DNA of 64,000 nt from Pictodentalium vernedei (GCA_031216915.1 CM062293.1:147940285-148004284), one strand, 5' to 3'. Shown: positions 1 through 11,044, counted from the stretch's first letter. Numbers and translations: made by a program. Notes: generated from the letters alone by a model not told the origin.

Positions 1-216
1 CAGTTTACAAATTAAGCAGTTGAAAAAACAAATTCAAAAAATTTCAACAAAACTATATCGTGTGCCCCCCCCCCCCCCCCCCCCCCCATTGGAACCCAAT
101 GGGAGGGAGAGGGGGTCACATGATATGGTTGTGTTGAATATTTTTTTTTATAAATTGAAAGAAATAACATTTAAAATAATAACTTTTGATATCGTCTGTG
201 TTGGGAAAAGGATTAA
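1..216. mobile_element. TTAA hairpin MITE, subfamily B, cut by window edge
   Basis: Subfamily-B arms are recognisable: an AATTAAGCAGTTGAAAAA-like left arm, TTTCAACAAAAC, then GTCACATGATATGG and a right arm ending TTGGGAAAAGG next to TTAA at 213-216. The central palindrome is eroded and largely replaced by a poly-C run at about 65-87. The left end lies outside the window. Confidence 0.7.
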
Positions 217-745
217 AATCAACCAATTTCAAATGCGGATCGAATCCCGTCCGTGTCGATTCAAAAACCTGTGTTAAAATTTTCAGATACGTTTCTGGGA
301 GTACCTTGTAATACAGTTTATTATTACAATAGTCAATTGGTCTGGGCCGTCTAATTCCAACGAGATAAAGAGAATAAACAAGATCAGCCAGATCAAACAA
401 GATGCCAAAGGCGTAATTTTTTTATCTGGCTCATCCAGTCTTATCAATGAGACCGAATATGACAACTGTGATGTGATGGGCTGCTGTAAGGAGGACAATG
501 GGTATAAAAAAACGAGAGCAACACCTAAAATTTAAACAAAGAAAGAAGAGAAAAAAAAAGAAATTCTAGAATGTTTGTCTAGTGTTCAACGCAAAGCAGG
601 GCTTATATTTCATCTAATTTGGGATTTGGGAAAATTCATTTGGATTCTCTTGAAAACGGTTGCAAGAATCCATGCCTACTATGGGCGTCCCAGAATCCCA
701 TTTGGTCACCATGATTGAACCCCTTTTGTACTCTGATAACAAAAG
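217..745. other. Unassigned stretch
   Basis: No convincing gene, repeat or RNA is seen. The short reading frames here have no recognisable domain and look like chance. Confidence 0.5.
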
Positions 746-990
746 TTAGCACTTTACCCAACACAGCTTTTTAATTTTTAACATATAAACTGAATTTGAT
801 TATTTAAAAAACAATTAACAACATTTATCAATAAAACCTTACAAATATGGATGCCATTGGAACCGGCTCATTGAGTCGGTTCCATGATAGCCATACTTGT
901 ACAATTTTATTGACAAAGTGTTTGAATATTCCAGATCATGTTAGTCTTGTATTGGGTAATTCGTTTCTACTATGTAAGGTAAAGGGTTAA
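746..990. mobile_element. Degenerate TTAA hairpin MITE
   Basis: The ends read GCACTTTACCCAACAC (left, after TTAG) and GTAAGGTAAAGGG (right, before TTAA at 987-990), the superfamily terminus. A centre around 850-893 is an imperfect palindrome (GGAACCGGCTCATTGAGTC...GGTTCC). The arms are too diverged for assignment to A or B. Its right TTAA is shared with the next element. Confidence 0.65.
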
Positions 991-1950
991 GGGCCTATAT
1001 AAGTAATGAAATTTTGTTTATTTTGAAAATTCTCACCTCTGATATTCCTTCAATTCAAATTAAATATACACAAAATGTACATCAAAATGAAGGTTGGGAT
1101 GTATAGAACACGAAACACATGTGTAATCAACTCCAAGAGTCGACTGTAGGCACCACAGGTTCCTGGAAGTCTGCTGCCGTATTTGCACGAGAATTGATAA
1201 TTTAATAATATTTCACGAAAAAAACTTGTGGCCAAATGTGCTTTACATATCCAAGAACAAAGCTTGGGGATCAAAATTCTTCAAAACACGGCGACAGAGC
1301 TGCATGGGGGAAAATTCCAAAGCCTTTACTTTTTTTACGTGTGAGTATACTTTCGATTTCCGGTCGACGTCATCGGACGGAAAAAGCATGTAAAAACAAC
1401 GCCGTATAAAATCAAATAATGAAAAAGATCGCCTTCATACAGTATACTGTTATTAGATAGAGATTGCACAGTTGTCATATTCAATGCAAGGTATCATGAC
1501 ACCTGTTGAAATTTCTTAGAATTACGAACGGTTTTTCGATGGAAATTCGTGGTATCGAGTGATTTGCGCATGTCTGTCGAGCATGGAAACCATCTTCAAT
1601 AAAAAATGCAGACAGCGTTGTCCTTTTCCAAAATGCAGTCCTGTCGCTGCACTAGAAAGTGTTTTGAATGCCTAGCTTTGTTATTGAATATCTGAGGCAC
1701 ATTCGACCACGAGTTGTTCTTGCGAAATATTATTTTATTATCAGTTCTGGTGCGAATAAAATAGCAGACTTCCAGGAACCAGTGGTGCCTACTGTCAACT
1801 TTATGAGTTGATTACATATGTGTTTCGTGTTCTATACATCCCAACCTTCATTTTGATGTATAATTTGTGTATATTTAATCTGAATGTAAGGAATATGAGA
1901 GGTGAGCATTTCAAAATAAACAAAATTCCATTACTTATATAGCCCCTTAA
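987..1950. mobile_element. TTAA element with about 200-bp inverted repeats
   Basis: TTAA flanks both ends (987-990 and 1947-1950). The termini are inverted copies (GGGCCTATATAAGTAATG versus GGGGCTATATAAGTAATG on the other strand). Similarity continues about 200 bp inward, to GTTCCTGGAAGTCTGCTG near 1170 and its complement near 1764. The TTAA duplication and terminal GGG fit piggyBac-like targeting, though the long repeats are unusual for that group. The 500-bp interior has no long reading frame, so this is a non-autonomous element. Confidence 0.85.
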
Positions 1951-2697
1951 ATTGACTCGATTCTTTGCACGCGAATCCTACATGAATTCTCTGCTGGCTT
2001 CGTTGAGCGAATCTTTGCGTGAATGGATTCTCGTCGGATTCTCAATATAAGCCTTGCAAAGGCACTCGAGTTTTTATTTGGCGTTTGTACAATTGCAGCC
2101 TCAAAGCGTTCATGCGCCATCTACGTCACATGATGCTCGTTTCAGACAGTAAAAGATATAGATTTGGAAAATCCGAGACAATCGTTTCATGCGAGCCAAA
2201 ACTGATGAGCAAACTACAGCAATACCGAAGAGCTCCGTGTTAGGGTGGGTATACACTACAGCCGTTGCGCTGGCGCGTGCGGCAACGCTCGCGTCGTCGC
2301 TTCGTAGATGCACACATTATATGTGTTATTTCGTAGCGATCGAAAGAGCGTTTTGGTGAGGAATACGTAATGTATGCTAATTAGTGTGCTGTACGAAAGA
2401 GAGGGAACACTTTGTGCTTTCATTCTCAAGCACAGTCATGGACGAGGCGACTATGGAGGTCGCATAGCAAATGCCAGATGAGTTTGATGAAATAACCGGT
2501 ATATTTACATTATACTTCCCTTACCTTCTCAAACGTGATGTGCCAGCTTGTCACGTGTACAGAAAAATATGACCTTCACCTTCTCAAGACAAAGCGTTTT
2601 CCCGTGCGTCGCCTCAAGAATTGGAAAATTTTCATTTCAAGCGGCAACGCAACATGACAAGAGGCCCCAGGGGGGGGGGGGGGGGGGGCCTGCGGGC

Positions 2698-4824
2698 GCT
2701 CACCTGACATGGTAGTCTAAATATCAAACCAGGGACTTGAATAAGCTGCATACGCCATTCCTAAGAAGCGCATATACCAACTAGATGAAGCGATTGTGCC
2801 CACACAATACACAGGATTTTCCTTCTATTTTCAGTTCCTGCACTTTTACGTCCCAAAATTGAGATAAACGCATAAAAAACAGATTTTTTCCCCCAAACAA
2901 AATATTTTCAGCCTCAATTTTTTTTTCTTCTTAAAATGCATAAAAAACTAATTTCCGGATTTTGGTCCAAAATTTTCTAAGTCCCACCCGGACCCCAAAT
3001 TTTCAGTGTAAAAAAAAATCTTTTTTTCTCTTAAAATTGACCAAAATGCATAAAAAACAAAAAAAACAAAAAAAAATCAGGATTTTGGTCCAAAATTTTC
3101 TAAGTCCCACCCGGACCCCAAATTTTCAGTGTAAAAAAAAAAAATTTCTCTTAAAACTGACCGAAATGCATAAAAAACAAAAAAAAAAAAATTCGTATTT
3201 TGGTCCAAAATTTTCTCAGTCCCCACCCGGACCCCAAATTTTCTGTGTAAAAAAAAAAAAAAAAATTTTCTCTTAAAATTGACCAAAATGCATAAAAAAC
3301 AAAAAAAAAAAATTCAGGATTTTGGTCCAAAACTTTCTCAGTCCCACCCGGACCCCAAATTTTCAGTGTAAAAGAAAAAAAAAAATTTTTCTCTTAAAAT
3401 TGACCGAAATGCATAAAAAACAAAAAAAAATTTCAGGATTTTGGTCCAAAATTTTCAAAGTCCCACCAGGACTTCAAATTTTCAGTGTAAAAAAATTTTT
3501 TTTTTTTCTCTAAAAAACAAAAAAAAAAAATTCCGGATTTCGGTCCAAAATTTTCTAAGTCCCACCCAGACCCCAAATTTTCAGTGTAAAAAAAAAAAAA
3601 AAAAATTTTTGTCTTAAAATTGACCGAAACGCATAAAAAACAAAAAAAAAATTTTTTTTCGGATTTTGGTCCAAAATTTTCAAAGTCCCACCCGGACCCC
3701 AAATTTTCAGTGTAAAAAAAAAAATTTTTGGGGTCTTAAAATTGACCGAATCGCATAAAAAAACAAAAAACAAAAAAATTCCAGATTTTGGTCCAACATT
3801 TCTAAGTCCGCAACGGGACCCCAAATTTTCAGCCTAAATATGAACCCAGGGACTTGGCTTGAACAAACTTGAATCTCACCCCTCTAAGGATGCTGCATAC
3901 CAAATATCAAAAGATTCTTATTGGTAGATCTGAAGAAGAAGATTTTTAAAAAATACTCCTCATACTGCACTAATTTAAACATTTGGGCTCCCATAGAGAG
4001 CCCAAATATCGACCCAGGCAATTGATTTCAATAAAGATGTGAAACAATCTTCCAAAGATGTTATATGTGAAATTTGAAAGCTTTGGGAGCAGTGGTTTGG
4101 GAGAAAAGTAGACTTATATGTTTTTCCCTTTACCCACAGTGTTAAAAAATGCTGACTCAGCACTTTTTCAAAGTCCCCAAAAAGTAACCCATGATAAAAC
4201 CGATGGCAATTTTTTTTTACCATTCCATTCTGTTGGTCCTAAGGAAGATTCACAACAAATAAGAATTCTCAGTCCCGTGTAGTTTTGGAGATATCGGCGT
4301 TTTAATTTTTTTCTATTTTTAGCTCCTGCGGTCCCCATGGGGCGACAGGAAAAAAATTTTTGGCATAAATTAAGTACTTATGACCCAATAAGCCCTCATA
4401 TCAAATTTGGTCAAAATTTGCCTCTCGGTTTGGAAAATAGAAATTTTGGGAGGGGCAAATATTCTTTCCCCTCCCATTACGACGCCAAGTATAGCCCCAC
4501 AAACTATTCTTGAACAAATCTGAGTCTACACCTCAAAAGGAAGCTGCACACCAAATATCAAGTCTCTGCTACTGCTGGTTCATGAGAAGAAGATTTTTTA
4601 AGATTTTAGCACACTTTTTGGGTGTGGCCCTACCCACGGGCGAGGCAACGTTATTTGAACAAAATCAAATTACGATGTCATAACAAACTATTATCTCAAA
4701 TATCAATTAAATTGGTTCAGCGGTTTGGGAGGAGAAGACGCAAACACCATGTTCACGGACGACGACGGACGACGGACGGTGAGTGATCACTATAGCTCTC
4801 CTGACTGAAAGTCAGGTGAGCTAA
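2698..4824. mobile_element. Minisatellite-bearing pearl/Helentron-like element 1
   Basis: It starts GCTCACCTGAC and ends with the hairpin AGCTCTCCTGACTG/GTCAGGTGAGCTAA, so its ends are inverted and it terminates in CTAA. Inside are an eight-copy minisatellite, a diverged spacer and a GGACGACGGACGACGG tract. This is the layout of non-autonomous Helentron-type (pearl, DINE/HINE) elements. It lies inside the Harbinger-like element. A poly-G run (about 2671-2688) sits just outside its left end. Confidence 0.65.
2938..3838 (+). repeat. About 118-bp minisatellite, eight copies
   Basis: The unit carries GATTTTGGTCCAAAATTTTC, then GTCCCACCCGGACCCCAAAT, then a poly-A tract, then CTTAAAATTGACCGAAATGC. 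TTTTGGTCC recurs near 2962, 3081, 3199, 3318, 3437, 3540, 3665 and 3786. Poly-A length varies between copies. Short reading frames on both strands are by-products of this repeat. Confidence 0.95.
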
Positions 4825-4953
4825 TAAGGCAGCCGTTGTTGAACGCAACGCAACAGTGTGGTCAAACCCTTGTTTTATTAGTACTTCAAATTTTGCAACA
4901 GCGCATATACGCCAACGCATTGCGATGACGGCTCTAGTGTATGCCCACCCTTA

Positions 4954-5311
4954 GTCAAACAATAAAATCATTCACTCAACACACGTTACAGGTACGGACA
5001 CCGGTAGTCATGGTTTTCTCGTCTATATCAAAGTTCACCGTTACATCCTCATTATGATCAGCCAAAAACAAAGTCTGAATAAACATCAAAATGTGAACAA
5101 TAACAGAATTTGAATATCGAGTTTTTCTCCCTCTGACCTCTTTGGTGTAGAGGTACGGCTTGGGATTGGTGATGCAGGTCTTGGAGGTGAGTTTTTATGC
5201 AAGGTAGATCGGATGATTTCTTACACACGGGGCTGAACACTGTGTACAGTGTACTTCAAGAACATTCTAACGGATCTTTGTTTGACATGGGAGCCCCGAG
5301 TATACTAGACT
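4954..5311. other. Unassigned stretch
   Basis: No gene or repeat is recognised between the Harbinger-like element and the next MITE. Confidence 0.5.
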
Positions 5312-5765
5312 TATACAGTACGGCCGCCGTGGACTGTCGTTTTCCACGGGTGGGCAATATTTCCACGGATGCAATAATATTAGATTCCAAACACTAATTA
5401 TAGGAATAATCATCAAAAATTCAATTAATGAAGCACCGGGTACAACCCGGTGTGACAGGAATGATAGTCCGTAGGAACGTTAGTCCCTCTGGACTATTAT
5501 TCCGCGGAATTATAGTCCTAGGTCTAACATTCCTAGGAACAGTAGTCCGCCGGACTACTATTCCTAGGAATGTTAGACCTAGGACTATAATTCCGCGGAA
5601 TAATAGTCCAGAGGGATTAATTTTCCTACGGACTATCATTCCTGTCACACCGGTGCTTCATTTATGAAAATCTTGCTGATGATGATTTTTATTACCTGGT
5701 AAACGCATGCGTGAACATTACTGCCCAAACGTGGACAACGACCAGTCCAGGGCGTTTACACTTTA
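5312..5765. mobile_element. Family C MITE, copy 1, carrying a nested palindrome
   Basis: The inverted ends of about 55 bp read ACAGTACGGCCGCCGTGGAC on the left and, on the other strand, a diverged CCTGGACTGGTCGTTGTCCA from the right. The centre is the small palindrome GAAGCACCGGGT/ACCCGGTGCTT, and a 195-bp palindrome lies exactly in that loop. Related copies are at 29187-29395 and 54987-55827. Confidence 0.75.
5450..5650. repeat. 195-bp palindrome with 15-bp internal rhythm
   Basis: Arms run from TGACAGGAATGATAGTCC at 5453 to its complement ending at 5647, folding around GTAGTCCGCCGGACTAC near 5545. Each arm is built of GGA-N7-TCC-like blocks about 15 bp apart. A handful of arm mismatches are visible. 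Both strands give near-identical translations, which is a palindrome artefact and not coding evidence. Confidence 0.95.
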
Positions 5766-6432
5766 GACCTAGGTGCTTTTGAAATGAGGGTACCTCTCGA
5801 ATGATATTTATTAAGACAGTCGAATATTTTTTTTATTAAGTTGAGCCTCTTGGAATTGAATCCAAACCCTCATTCAGTCGTTTTTGGCACGGTTTGTTTG
5901 GTAGAAGTTAAGTGAAATAGTTCTTTACATTGTGCATAGTGGTTAACCCATAACCTAACACGAGTAAAAACAACATCTGAAAAAATATTCAAATTCATTT
6001 TTAGCCTAAACAATATAGCTTATGGTCTCTCACAGGGATGAGCTCGTCAAGCTTGTCCCAATGATGTGTCACAGGCGGTATTTTCGCGACAAAAAAGGAA
6101 AAATGATAAAATTCGAAAGGTGATTTTTCGGAACAGACTTTCTTACCATCTTCCATATTGGTGACGTATGCCACCCTCACGTGACCTTTATTAACAAAGC
6201 AAAAAGCATTTAATAATTCCTAAATGACTGATATTGACAATACTTCACTGATATCAATGAATTTAGAATGTTGGATATTCATAATGGTAGTTCTTAATTT
6301 CATTTTACAAAGAAACGAAAATACACAACTTAATTCAGACTTTTCGCGGTGACATTTCAAAGTTTTCTTTGCCTGACGTTTCGTTTTCAACTCAGATTTA
6401 CCATACCAATAATACTACAACTGATCTGATAC
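5766..6432. other. Unassigned stretch
   Basis: Nothing recognisable as gene, RNA or known repeat. Confidence 0.5.
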
Positions 6433-6684
6433 TTAACCCTTAAGTCCTCAGATTAATTTTAAAGTATTCATGGCCTTTTTCTGCTTACATAGTTATTGAT
6501 GACTTGGCAGTGGTTCTACATCACTGCTGGCTGCCTATACAGGCAGCCAGCAGTGATGTAGAACCACTGCCAGGGAAAATTCAGTCTACACACAAGAGAA
6601 ATAAAAAAGATTACACAAGGGAACACCTGCTTCATTGCAATATAAAAGTGGCGGTTTGGGGCTATATGGGGGCTTAAGGGTTAA
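6433..6684. mobile_element. TTAA hairpin MITE, family D
   Basis: TTAA flanks both ends (6433-6436, 6681-6684) with inverted termini CCCTTAAGTCC and, on the other strand, CCCTTAAGCCC. The centre is a perfect 32-bp stem with loop ATAC at 6505-6572 (TGGCAGTGGTTCTACATCAC arm). It is a different family from A and B but shares the TTAA and CCCTT logic. Confidence 0.85.
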
Positions 6685-6925
6685 AACAGATGTTAATTTA
6701 AACACAAATAGTCAAGCCAATATAGATATATGCAATACCCATTTACTTAACTTTATGTTGAGTTCAAGTTCACGACAACCATTTTCTGACAAGGCTGGTG
6801 CACTGGTTATGTTCCATGTGTGATTTGGAAACAAAGATCACGTGAAGGGTGCTTACGTCATCAATATGGATGCTGATCTCTTTTATAGCGCTGGCAGTTT
6901 TTTCCGTTGCGTTCAAAAAAGGTTT

Positions 6926-7630
6926 TAAGGGTAGGAACACACTAGTGCCGTTGCGTTGGCGCACGCGACAACGCTCGCGACATCACATTTGTACGTGCAC
7001 ACACTATATGGGTGCGTATACCTAATTTAAATAACATAACATAAAAGTGTCCATGCTGGCACCTAAATAACCCATGGGGACCAGGTTCAAACGCAAATGA
7101 AACATTGAACACCTGGTCCTCAGAAAAGAATTAGGCTCTTGCAGGGACACTTTGGTGCAACAACAAGGCATAGGCCTACATATATGGCGTAAATGTGGCG
7201 GTCGGTCTTCAAATGTTATAGGCCTATGACTACATGATTGTGCTAATAGCCGAATGATTAAGGCCATGTTAGCCATTCCTGAAATATTAAAGAGTTTGAT
7301 GTCAGATAATCGGTGTATTTTGATCACACATCCCGTACCGTCCGAAATATGTCTGCCAAATATGTAGAAAATATGTCCATGACCTTCCAAAGGCAATGCC
7401 TTGGCCCGTGCAGCGCGTCACAAATTGGAAAAAATTTCAATTCCTACAGCAACGCAAAGCTATAACGCAATGGATACTCCACGTTATGCGATTAGTGTGA
7501 TGAACAGTTCTTTTTTTAACTTGTTCAATTCTTTGCGACAACGCATGTGGCATTGCGATGATGGCTTTCGTGGAATAGAGCTGTCACCACAATGCGCCAA
7601 CACAACGGCTCTAGTGTATTCCTACCCTAA
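6926..7630. mobile_element. Harbinger-like MITE, 699 bp
   Basis: The termini GGGTAGGAACACACTAG and the complement of CTAGTGTATTCCTACCC are inverted and flanked by TAA (6926-6928, 7628-7630). The interior resembles the 2243-4950 copy (CCGTTGCGTTGGCGCACGCG, CCTTGGCCCGTGCAGCGC). The two reading frames inside are short and without domains. It is non-autonomous; no Harbinger transposase is in the window. Confidence 0.85.
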
Positions 7631-7732
7631 CAAGTGTCACATAAACTTTCGATTTATGAACCTGCGTTGACGCAGTTCTTGGGCGACTCATGTGAGAAAT
7701 ATTTTGTAGCCCAAGAACGTTAGGTTTCACTA

Positions 7733-7834
7733 GGGAAAAAAATCGGAGAAAGCTGATTTTTTCAGGGAATGTCGAGTACATGTCACTGAACGATTAGACA
7801 AAAGTCCCCTAAAATCCCAGTTGAGCTTTTTTTT
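7733..7834 (+). repeat. Left inverted repeat of the 3.9-kb transposon
   Basis: The outer 30 bp match the right end at 29 positions (first base differs). After a variable spacer, the inner block AAAGTCCCCTAAAATCCCAG and TTGAGCTTTTTT matches AAAGTCCCCGCGAATCCGAG and TTGAGCTTTTTT from the right. Confidence 0.85.
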
Positions 7835-8292
7835 CTACAGCCTTTTTTCGAAAACGCGTTTGAAAAAAATCAAAAAAAATCGCACGAACTTTGTAACCTC
7901 GAATTGATCCAACTGTATTTTTTGTTTACGCGTATTTCGAGCTACATAATGTCTAATATACATTTACCTAGAGGAAAATGTGCATTCTGTGACAATTTCT
8001 GCGAAAAATTATTGAAAATTCACAAAAAAGTATCGGATTTACGCAAAAAATGACGATTTTCCTAACGGATTTGCCCAAAGGGTCGTAGTACAGAACGGGA
8101 TGTTAGTTGGACAGACGATAAAAAATCCACCACCATTTGAAGACTTTTATCATTGCTTACAAAATAGACATTATGGAAGACCCCCTCTGCTTCTGGCCGA
8201 GTTCCCCTTTTGGCATAAAATTCGTCAGCATGAGAACTTAACTATTTTCGGGCTTGGGACCGAACAGACACGTCTGTGTCTGGCAGCATTAG

Positions 8293-8355
8293 ATCAATAA
8301 ATAATATTTACAGAATGTACAAAAATCAATAAATAATATTTACAGAATGTACAAA
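8293..8355. repeat. 32-bp tandem duplication beyond the 3' end of the transposon gene
   Basis: ATCAATAAATAATATTTACA plus GAATGTACAAA occurs twice with a 32-bp period, about 75 bp beyond the stop codon, probably in the 3' untranslated region. Confidence 0.9.
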
Positions 8356-8428
8356 TCAATCAATATGGATTAAGTTACATTGACTATTATCAACGCTATA
8401 TACAGAAATGACATGACCTATATACATA

Positions 8429-11044
8429 TTATTCATCGAACTCAGAAATTTCCGACAGGACAGTGTTTCTGTGGTTGTTACAAGAATCCGAACTGCAATT
8501 ACACAAACCTGAGCAAGAGAGTCCTGCCTTCTTACACCCACACCTTTTTGTACAAGCACTCTTGCAACCACAACTGATCAGATTCAGTAGGTTATCGGGG
8601 GCACATGGCTTTGTGGCTGCAGTCGGTACAAGAAGTCCATTGTCTAGCGACCACCCCCAATCCGTCGGAGGAAGCGAAGTGCCCAGCCATTGTTGGACCT
8701 GGAGATAACATCTGTAGACATGTTGTTGTGCAGCATCGCTGCTTGGTGGGAGTGAGGCTAGGTCGATGGGTTTATTCAGTTTAGATTTTGCTACATAACG
8801 CTTGTAAGTGACATATCTATATTGGTCGAGAGAGGAAACAGTTTTACTCCCGTATAAGATCAGGAAAAATTGTTCCCCGGCAGCGGCTACTGCACTTGGT
8901 GTACTGTCATCCGCCAAAATTGTGTTGACATACTGTTGTGAGTCGCTAGTAACATCGGAGACAATTGTACTGAATACTTTCTTCTTACCAACTCGAAAGA
9001 GTGCAGAAGTAGTGTCACAACCACTTATAGAATGTGCTACAAGGAGGTTGCTTCTATGGTCACCCATTTTGGTTGCTATTTCACTAACTGAAACTAGTAA
9101 GTTTGGGGTAATGGAATACATCATGTGAATATTACATCCCGGTTGAACTCGAGAGGTAAGAATGACTAACAAGTCTGTGTCTGTTCCCACAACGACAACA
9201 TTGTTGTCATCTTGAGCGATGTCAAGTGCAGTTTCGGCTATCAGTACATCAGCATCAGCCTCGGCCTGCTTGGACTGAATATTGATAGCAGATAGCTCCT
9301 GCATTAGAAGATCGATCAGTTGGGTTTTGTTCTTGGCATTTGCAAGGAAATCGGATTGGGGTGTGGTGGCTGGTAACTCGGGTGAGATATTGATATCAAT
9401 GGAATACCTGTCTTTAGATCTACGGGCTTGTTCCATGCCCTTTGTCGACATTGTACAAGCATAACCATCAAAAACAACCACGACGTTCGCCCCAAAATGT
9501 CTCACTAGATAATTGGAATATGATGTACATATGTCCTTATATGACGACTGTTTAGGCCATACAACTGCCCTCAATAAAAATCCACCATCTACAACAAACA
9601 GAGAATGTTCTGGGATTTTAGTTTGCTCGGAACCGTATGTTTTGAGGATCTTACCGAGCGTGCTTTTCTGTGTCTTCCTCATTCCAGCAGAATCAAACAA
9701 TGCTGGTGGTTTCGGGGCGAGTTCATATTTGAGATACTCTTCCATCTCTGCTTGTGACCGAATAACACATGTGATGCGGTTGAACAGAATTGTAGGGTCA
9801 ATCACTACCTTACTTCCACGGACTTTGATGCTATTTGCCATCGATGCGAAAGACTTCACAGTGTCAACACGTCGTAGTTTGATGCTGTTGAACGTTTTGC
9901 TTACAACATTCGATACGCAACATTCACCAATTTTGCGAACTTGGTCACAGTTCACAGTTTCGTCGGCCACAAGCCCGGTCGCTATAGAGACTAATTGTAG
10001 TGGATCTCTATTCTGAAAGGGGGAATGCACTCTGAGCCAGTTCAATAATTTGGTGATATCATTGGCATCAGTCAATTGTGAACTTTGACGAAGATCCCGA
10101 TGTTGTTCGCCATGACCAGTGTGAACATGAACAAAATTTTCGAGAGCATTACATATCGGAAGGCAAAGAGGTAGTCCATGTACCCATTTCGCAACAGTGC
10201 TATCGGTTATTCCCCTGCCATGTGTGAGACCACCAGGGAGCTTGAACATTCTCATTAAACACTGCTCTATGGTCTGATCAGAATATATCCCGTCCCAGAA
10301 TTTATCTGAGCGCCTTATGGTAAAGTAACCTTTCTCAGTGAACAACTTCAAATCATCCTGTTGCATTATTTCTGTTAGCTCATTCATCTGCTGCAAATAG
10401 AGATGAGAACTTTTTGCGTATGCAAAATGACCACCTGCGTGAAATACTGGAATCATATTGCGAACACAATATGTGTGGAGTTCCCAGTCGCCTGTGCGCT
10501 CTGCTCTCAAGAACAACTGGAGAAGACCTATTTGCTCGTAGTATTGTACCCAAAGCTTTCCTGTGCGTCCTACGGACGCATTCTGAAGCAGTTCGTGTAA
10601 TTTTGACAGTAGATGGTTGACACTTTCTTGATTGACAGCGTCAGCTGTTGTACAGTCACCTCTGGCAAGTCCACAGAATATTTCATTGACTTCTGTGCAG
10701 TCTGTGTTATCTAGTGTTCGGCTTTCTTCAAACACAAGTTTTGTAATGGCAATTTGTGTTAGCAAATGGGCACGAACTGCTCTTGAATATGCATGACCAC
10801 TGATCAAATGATGGATTGACCCACCAGCATAACCAGTCCCCCAAAGTTCATCCAAGCCGCTACCAGCCATGATCGAACCAATTGCCCCTAAATATGACAT
10901 AATCATATGGAAGCCGCCGAGTCTAACGAAAACTTTTGTCAACTTATCTGACGAAGACACAATCTCCACTGCTTTGATATATACACATGAAGGGCGTGCA
11001 CACATTACATGCCAATGCATCTTGAGTGTAGGCGAACACCACAT
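8429..11044 (-). CDS. Transposase-like protein with PIN/FEN1-like nuclease and CXC domains, 871 aa
   Basis: Residues 41-290 contain blocks typical of a large metazoan transposon-derived family: RLGGFH with GSGLDEL (41-67), TGDWELH with FHAGGHFAYAKS (184-213), and KFWDGIYSDQTIEQ with GGLTHGRG (248-278). By analogy with DDE enzymes, D186 and E260 are candidate catalytic residues; the expected first Asp is not seen near the N-terminus. Residues 482-682 follow the PIN/FEN1-XPG pattern: VVDGG (D486), VVFDGY (D526), EADAD (E595, D597, D599), GTDTDLL (D622, D624) and SGCDTT (D677). Residues 825-855 hold nine cysteines in CGCKSAC/CGCKKAGLSC spacing, a tesmin/TSO1-like CXC DNA-binding domain. The frame is intact. 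An in-frame TAG lies 14 codons before the ATG, so any further N-terminus would need an upstream exon. A recombinase role is inference; the domains are seen. Confidence 0.8.
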   Translation of the reverse strand: MWCSPTLKMHWHVMCARPSCVYIKAVEIVSSSDKLTKVFVRLGGFHMIMSYLGAIGSIMAGSGLDELWGTGYAGGSIHHLISGHAYSRAVRAHLLTQIAITKLVFEESRTLDNTDCTEVNEIFCGLARGDCTTADAVNQESVNHLLSKLHELLQNASVGRTGKLWVQYYEQIGLLQLFLRAERTGDWELHTYCVRNMIPVFHAGGHFAYAKSSHLYLQQMNELTEIMQQDDLKLFTEKGYFTIRRSDKFWDGIYSDQTIEQCLMRMFKLPGGLTHGRGITDSTVAKWVHGLPLCLPICNALENFVHVHTGHGEQHRDLRQSSQLTDANDITKLLNWLRVHSPFQNRDPLQLVSIATGLVADETVNCDQVRKIGECCVSNVVSKTFNSIKLRRVDTVKSFASMANSIKVRGSKVVIDPTILFNRITCVIRSQAEMEEYLKYELAPKPPALFDSAGMRKTQKSTLGKILKTYGSEQTKIPEHSLFVVDGGFLLRAVVWPKQSSYKDICTSYSNYLVRHFGANVVVVFDGYACTMSTKGMEQARRSKDRYSIDINISPELPATTPQSDFLANAKNKTQLIDLLMQELSAINIQSKQAEADADVLIAETALDIAQDDNNVVVVGTDTDLLVILTSRVQPGCNIHMMYSITPNLLVSVSEIATKMGDHRSNLLVAHSISGCDTTSALFRVGKKKVFSTIVSDVTSDSQQYVNTILADDSTPSAVAAAGEQFFLILYGSKTVSSLDQYRYVTYKRYVAKSKLNKPIDLASLPPSSDAAQQHVYRCYLQVQQWLGTSLPPTDWGWSLDNGLLVPTAATKPCAPDNLLNLISCGCKSACTKRCGCKKAGLSCSGLCNCSSDSCNNHRNTVLSEISEFDE

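Larger units (their letters stand above)
2240..4953. mobile_element. Harbinger-like MITE split by a nested insertion
   Basis: The termini are inverted: GGGTGGGTATACACTA from 2243 and its relative TAGTGTATGCCCACCC ending at 4950, flanked by TTA on both sides (2240-2242, 4951-4953). A 3-bp TWA duplication with GGG termini is the PIF/Harbinger signature. The interior (GCCGTTGCGCTGGCGC, GCAACGCTCGCG) matches the 699-bp copy at 6929-7627. Excess length comes from the 2698-4824 insertion. Confidence 0.85.

Noticed and set aside
2962-3824. Lysine/phenylalanine-rich reading frames on both strands
   Set aside because: They are direct translations of the 118-bp minisatellite and its poly-A tracts.
5421-5667. 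Nearly identical 75-79 codon frames on opposite strands
   Set aside because: A perfect palindrome reads the same on both strands; this is structure, not coding.
7731-7760. CACTA transposon end (TTTCACTAGGG)
   Set aside because: The opposite end reads GAAAGTAAGG and lacks CACTA, so the CACTA string at the left is probably chance flanking sequence.
8100-8300. Second gene of the 3.9-kb transposon (66 codons, plus strand)
   Set aside because: Short, no recognised domain, and lies downstream of the main gene on the opposite strand; kept out for lack of support.
9513-10016. 167-codon plus-strand frame inside the transposon
   Set aside because: It is antisense to the 871-codon gene, which has clear domain motifs; the plus-strand frame has none.
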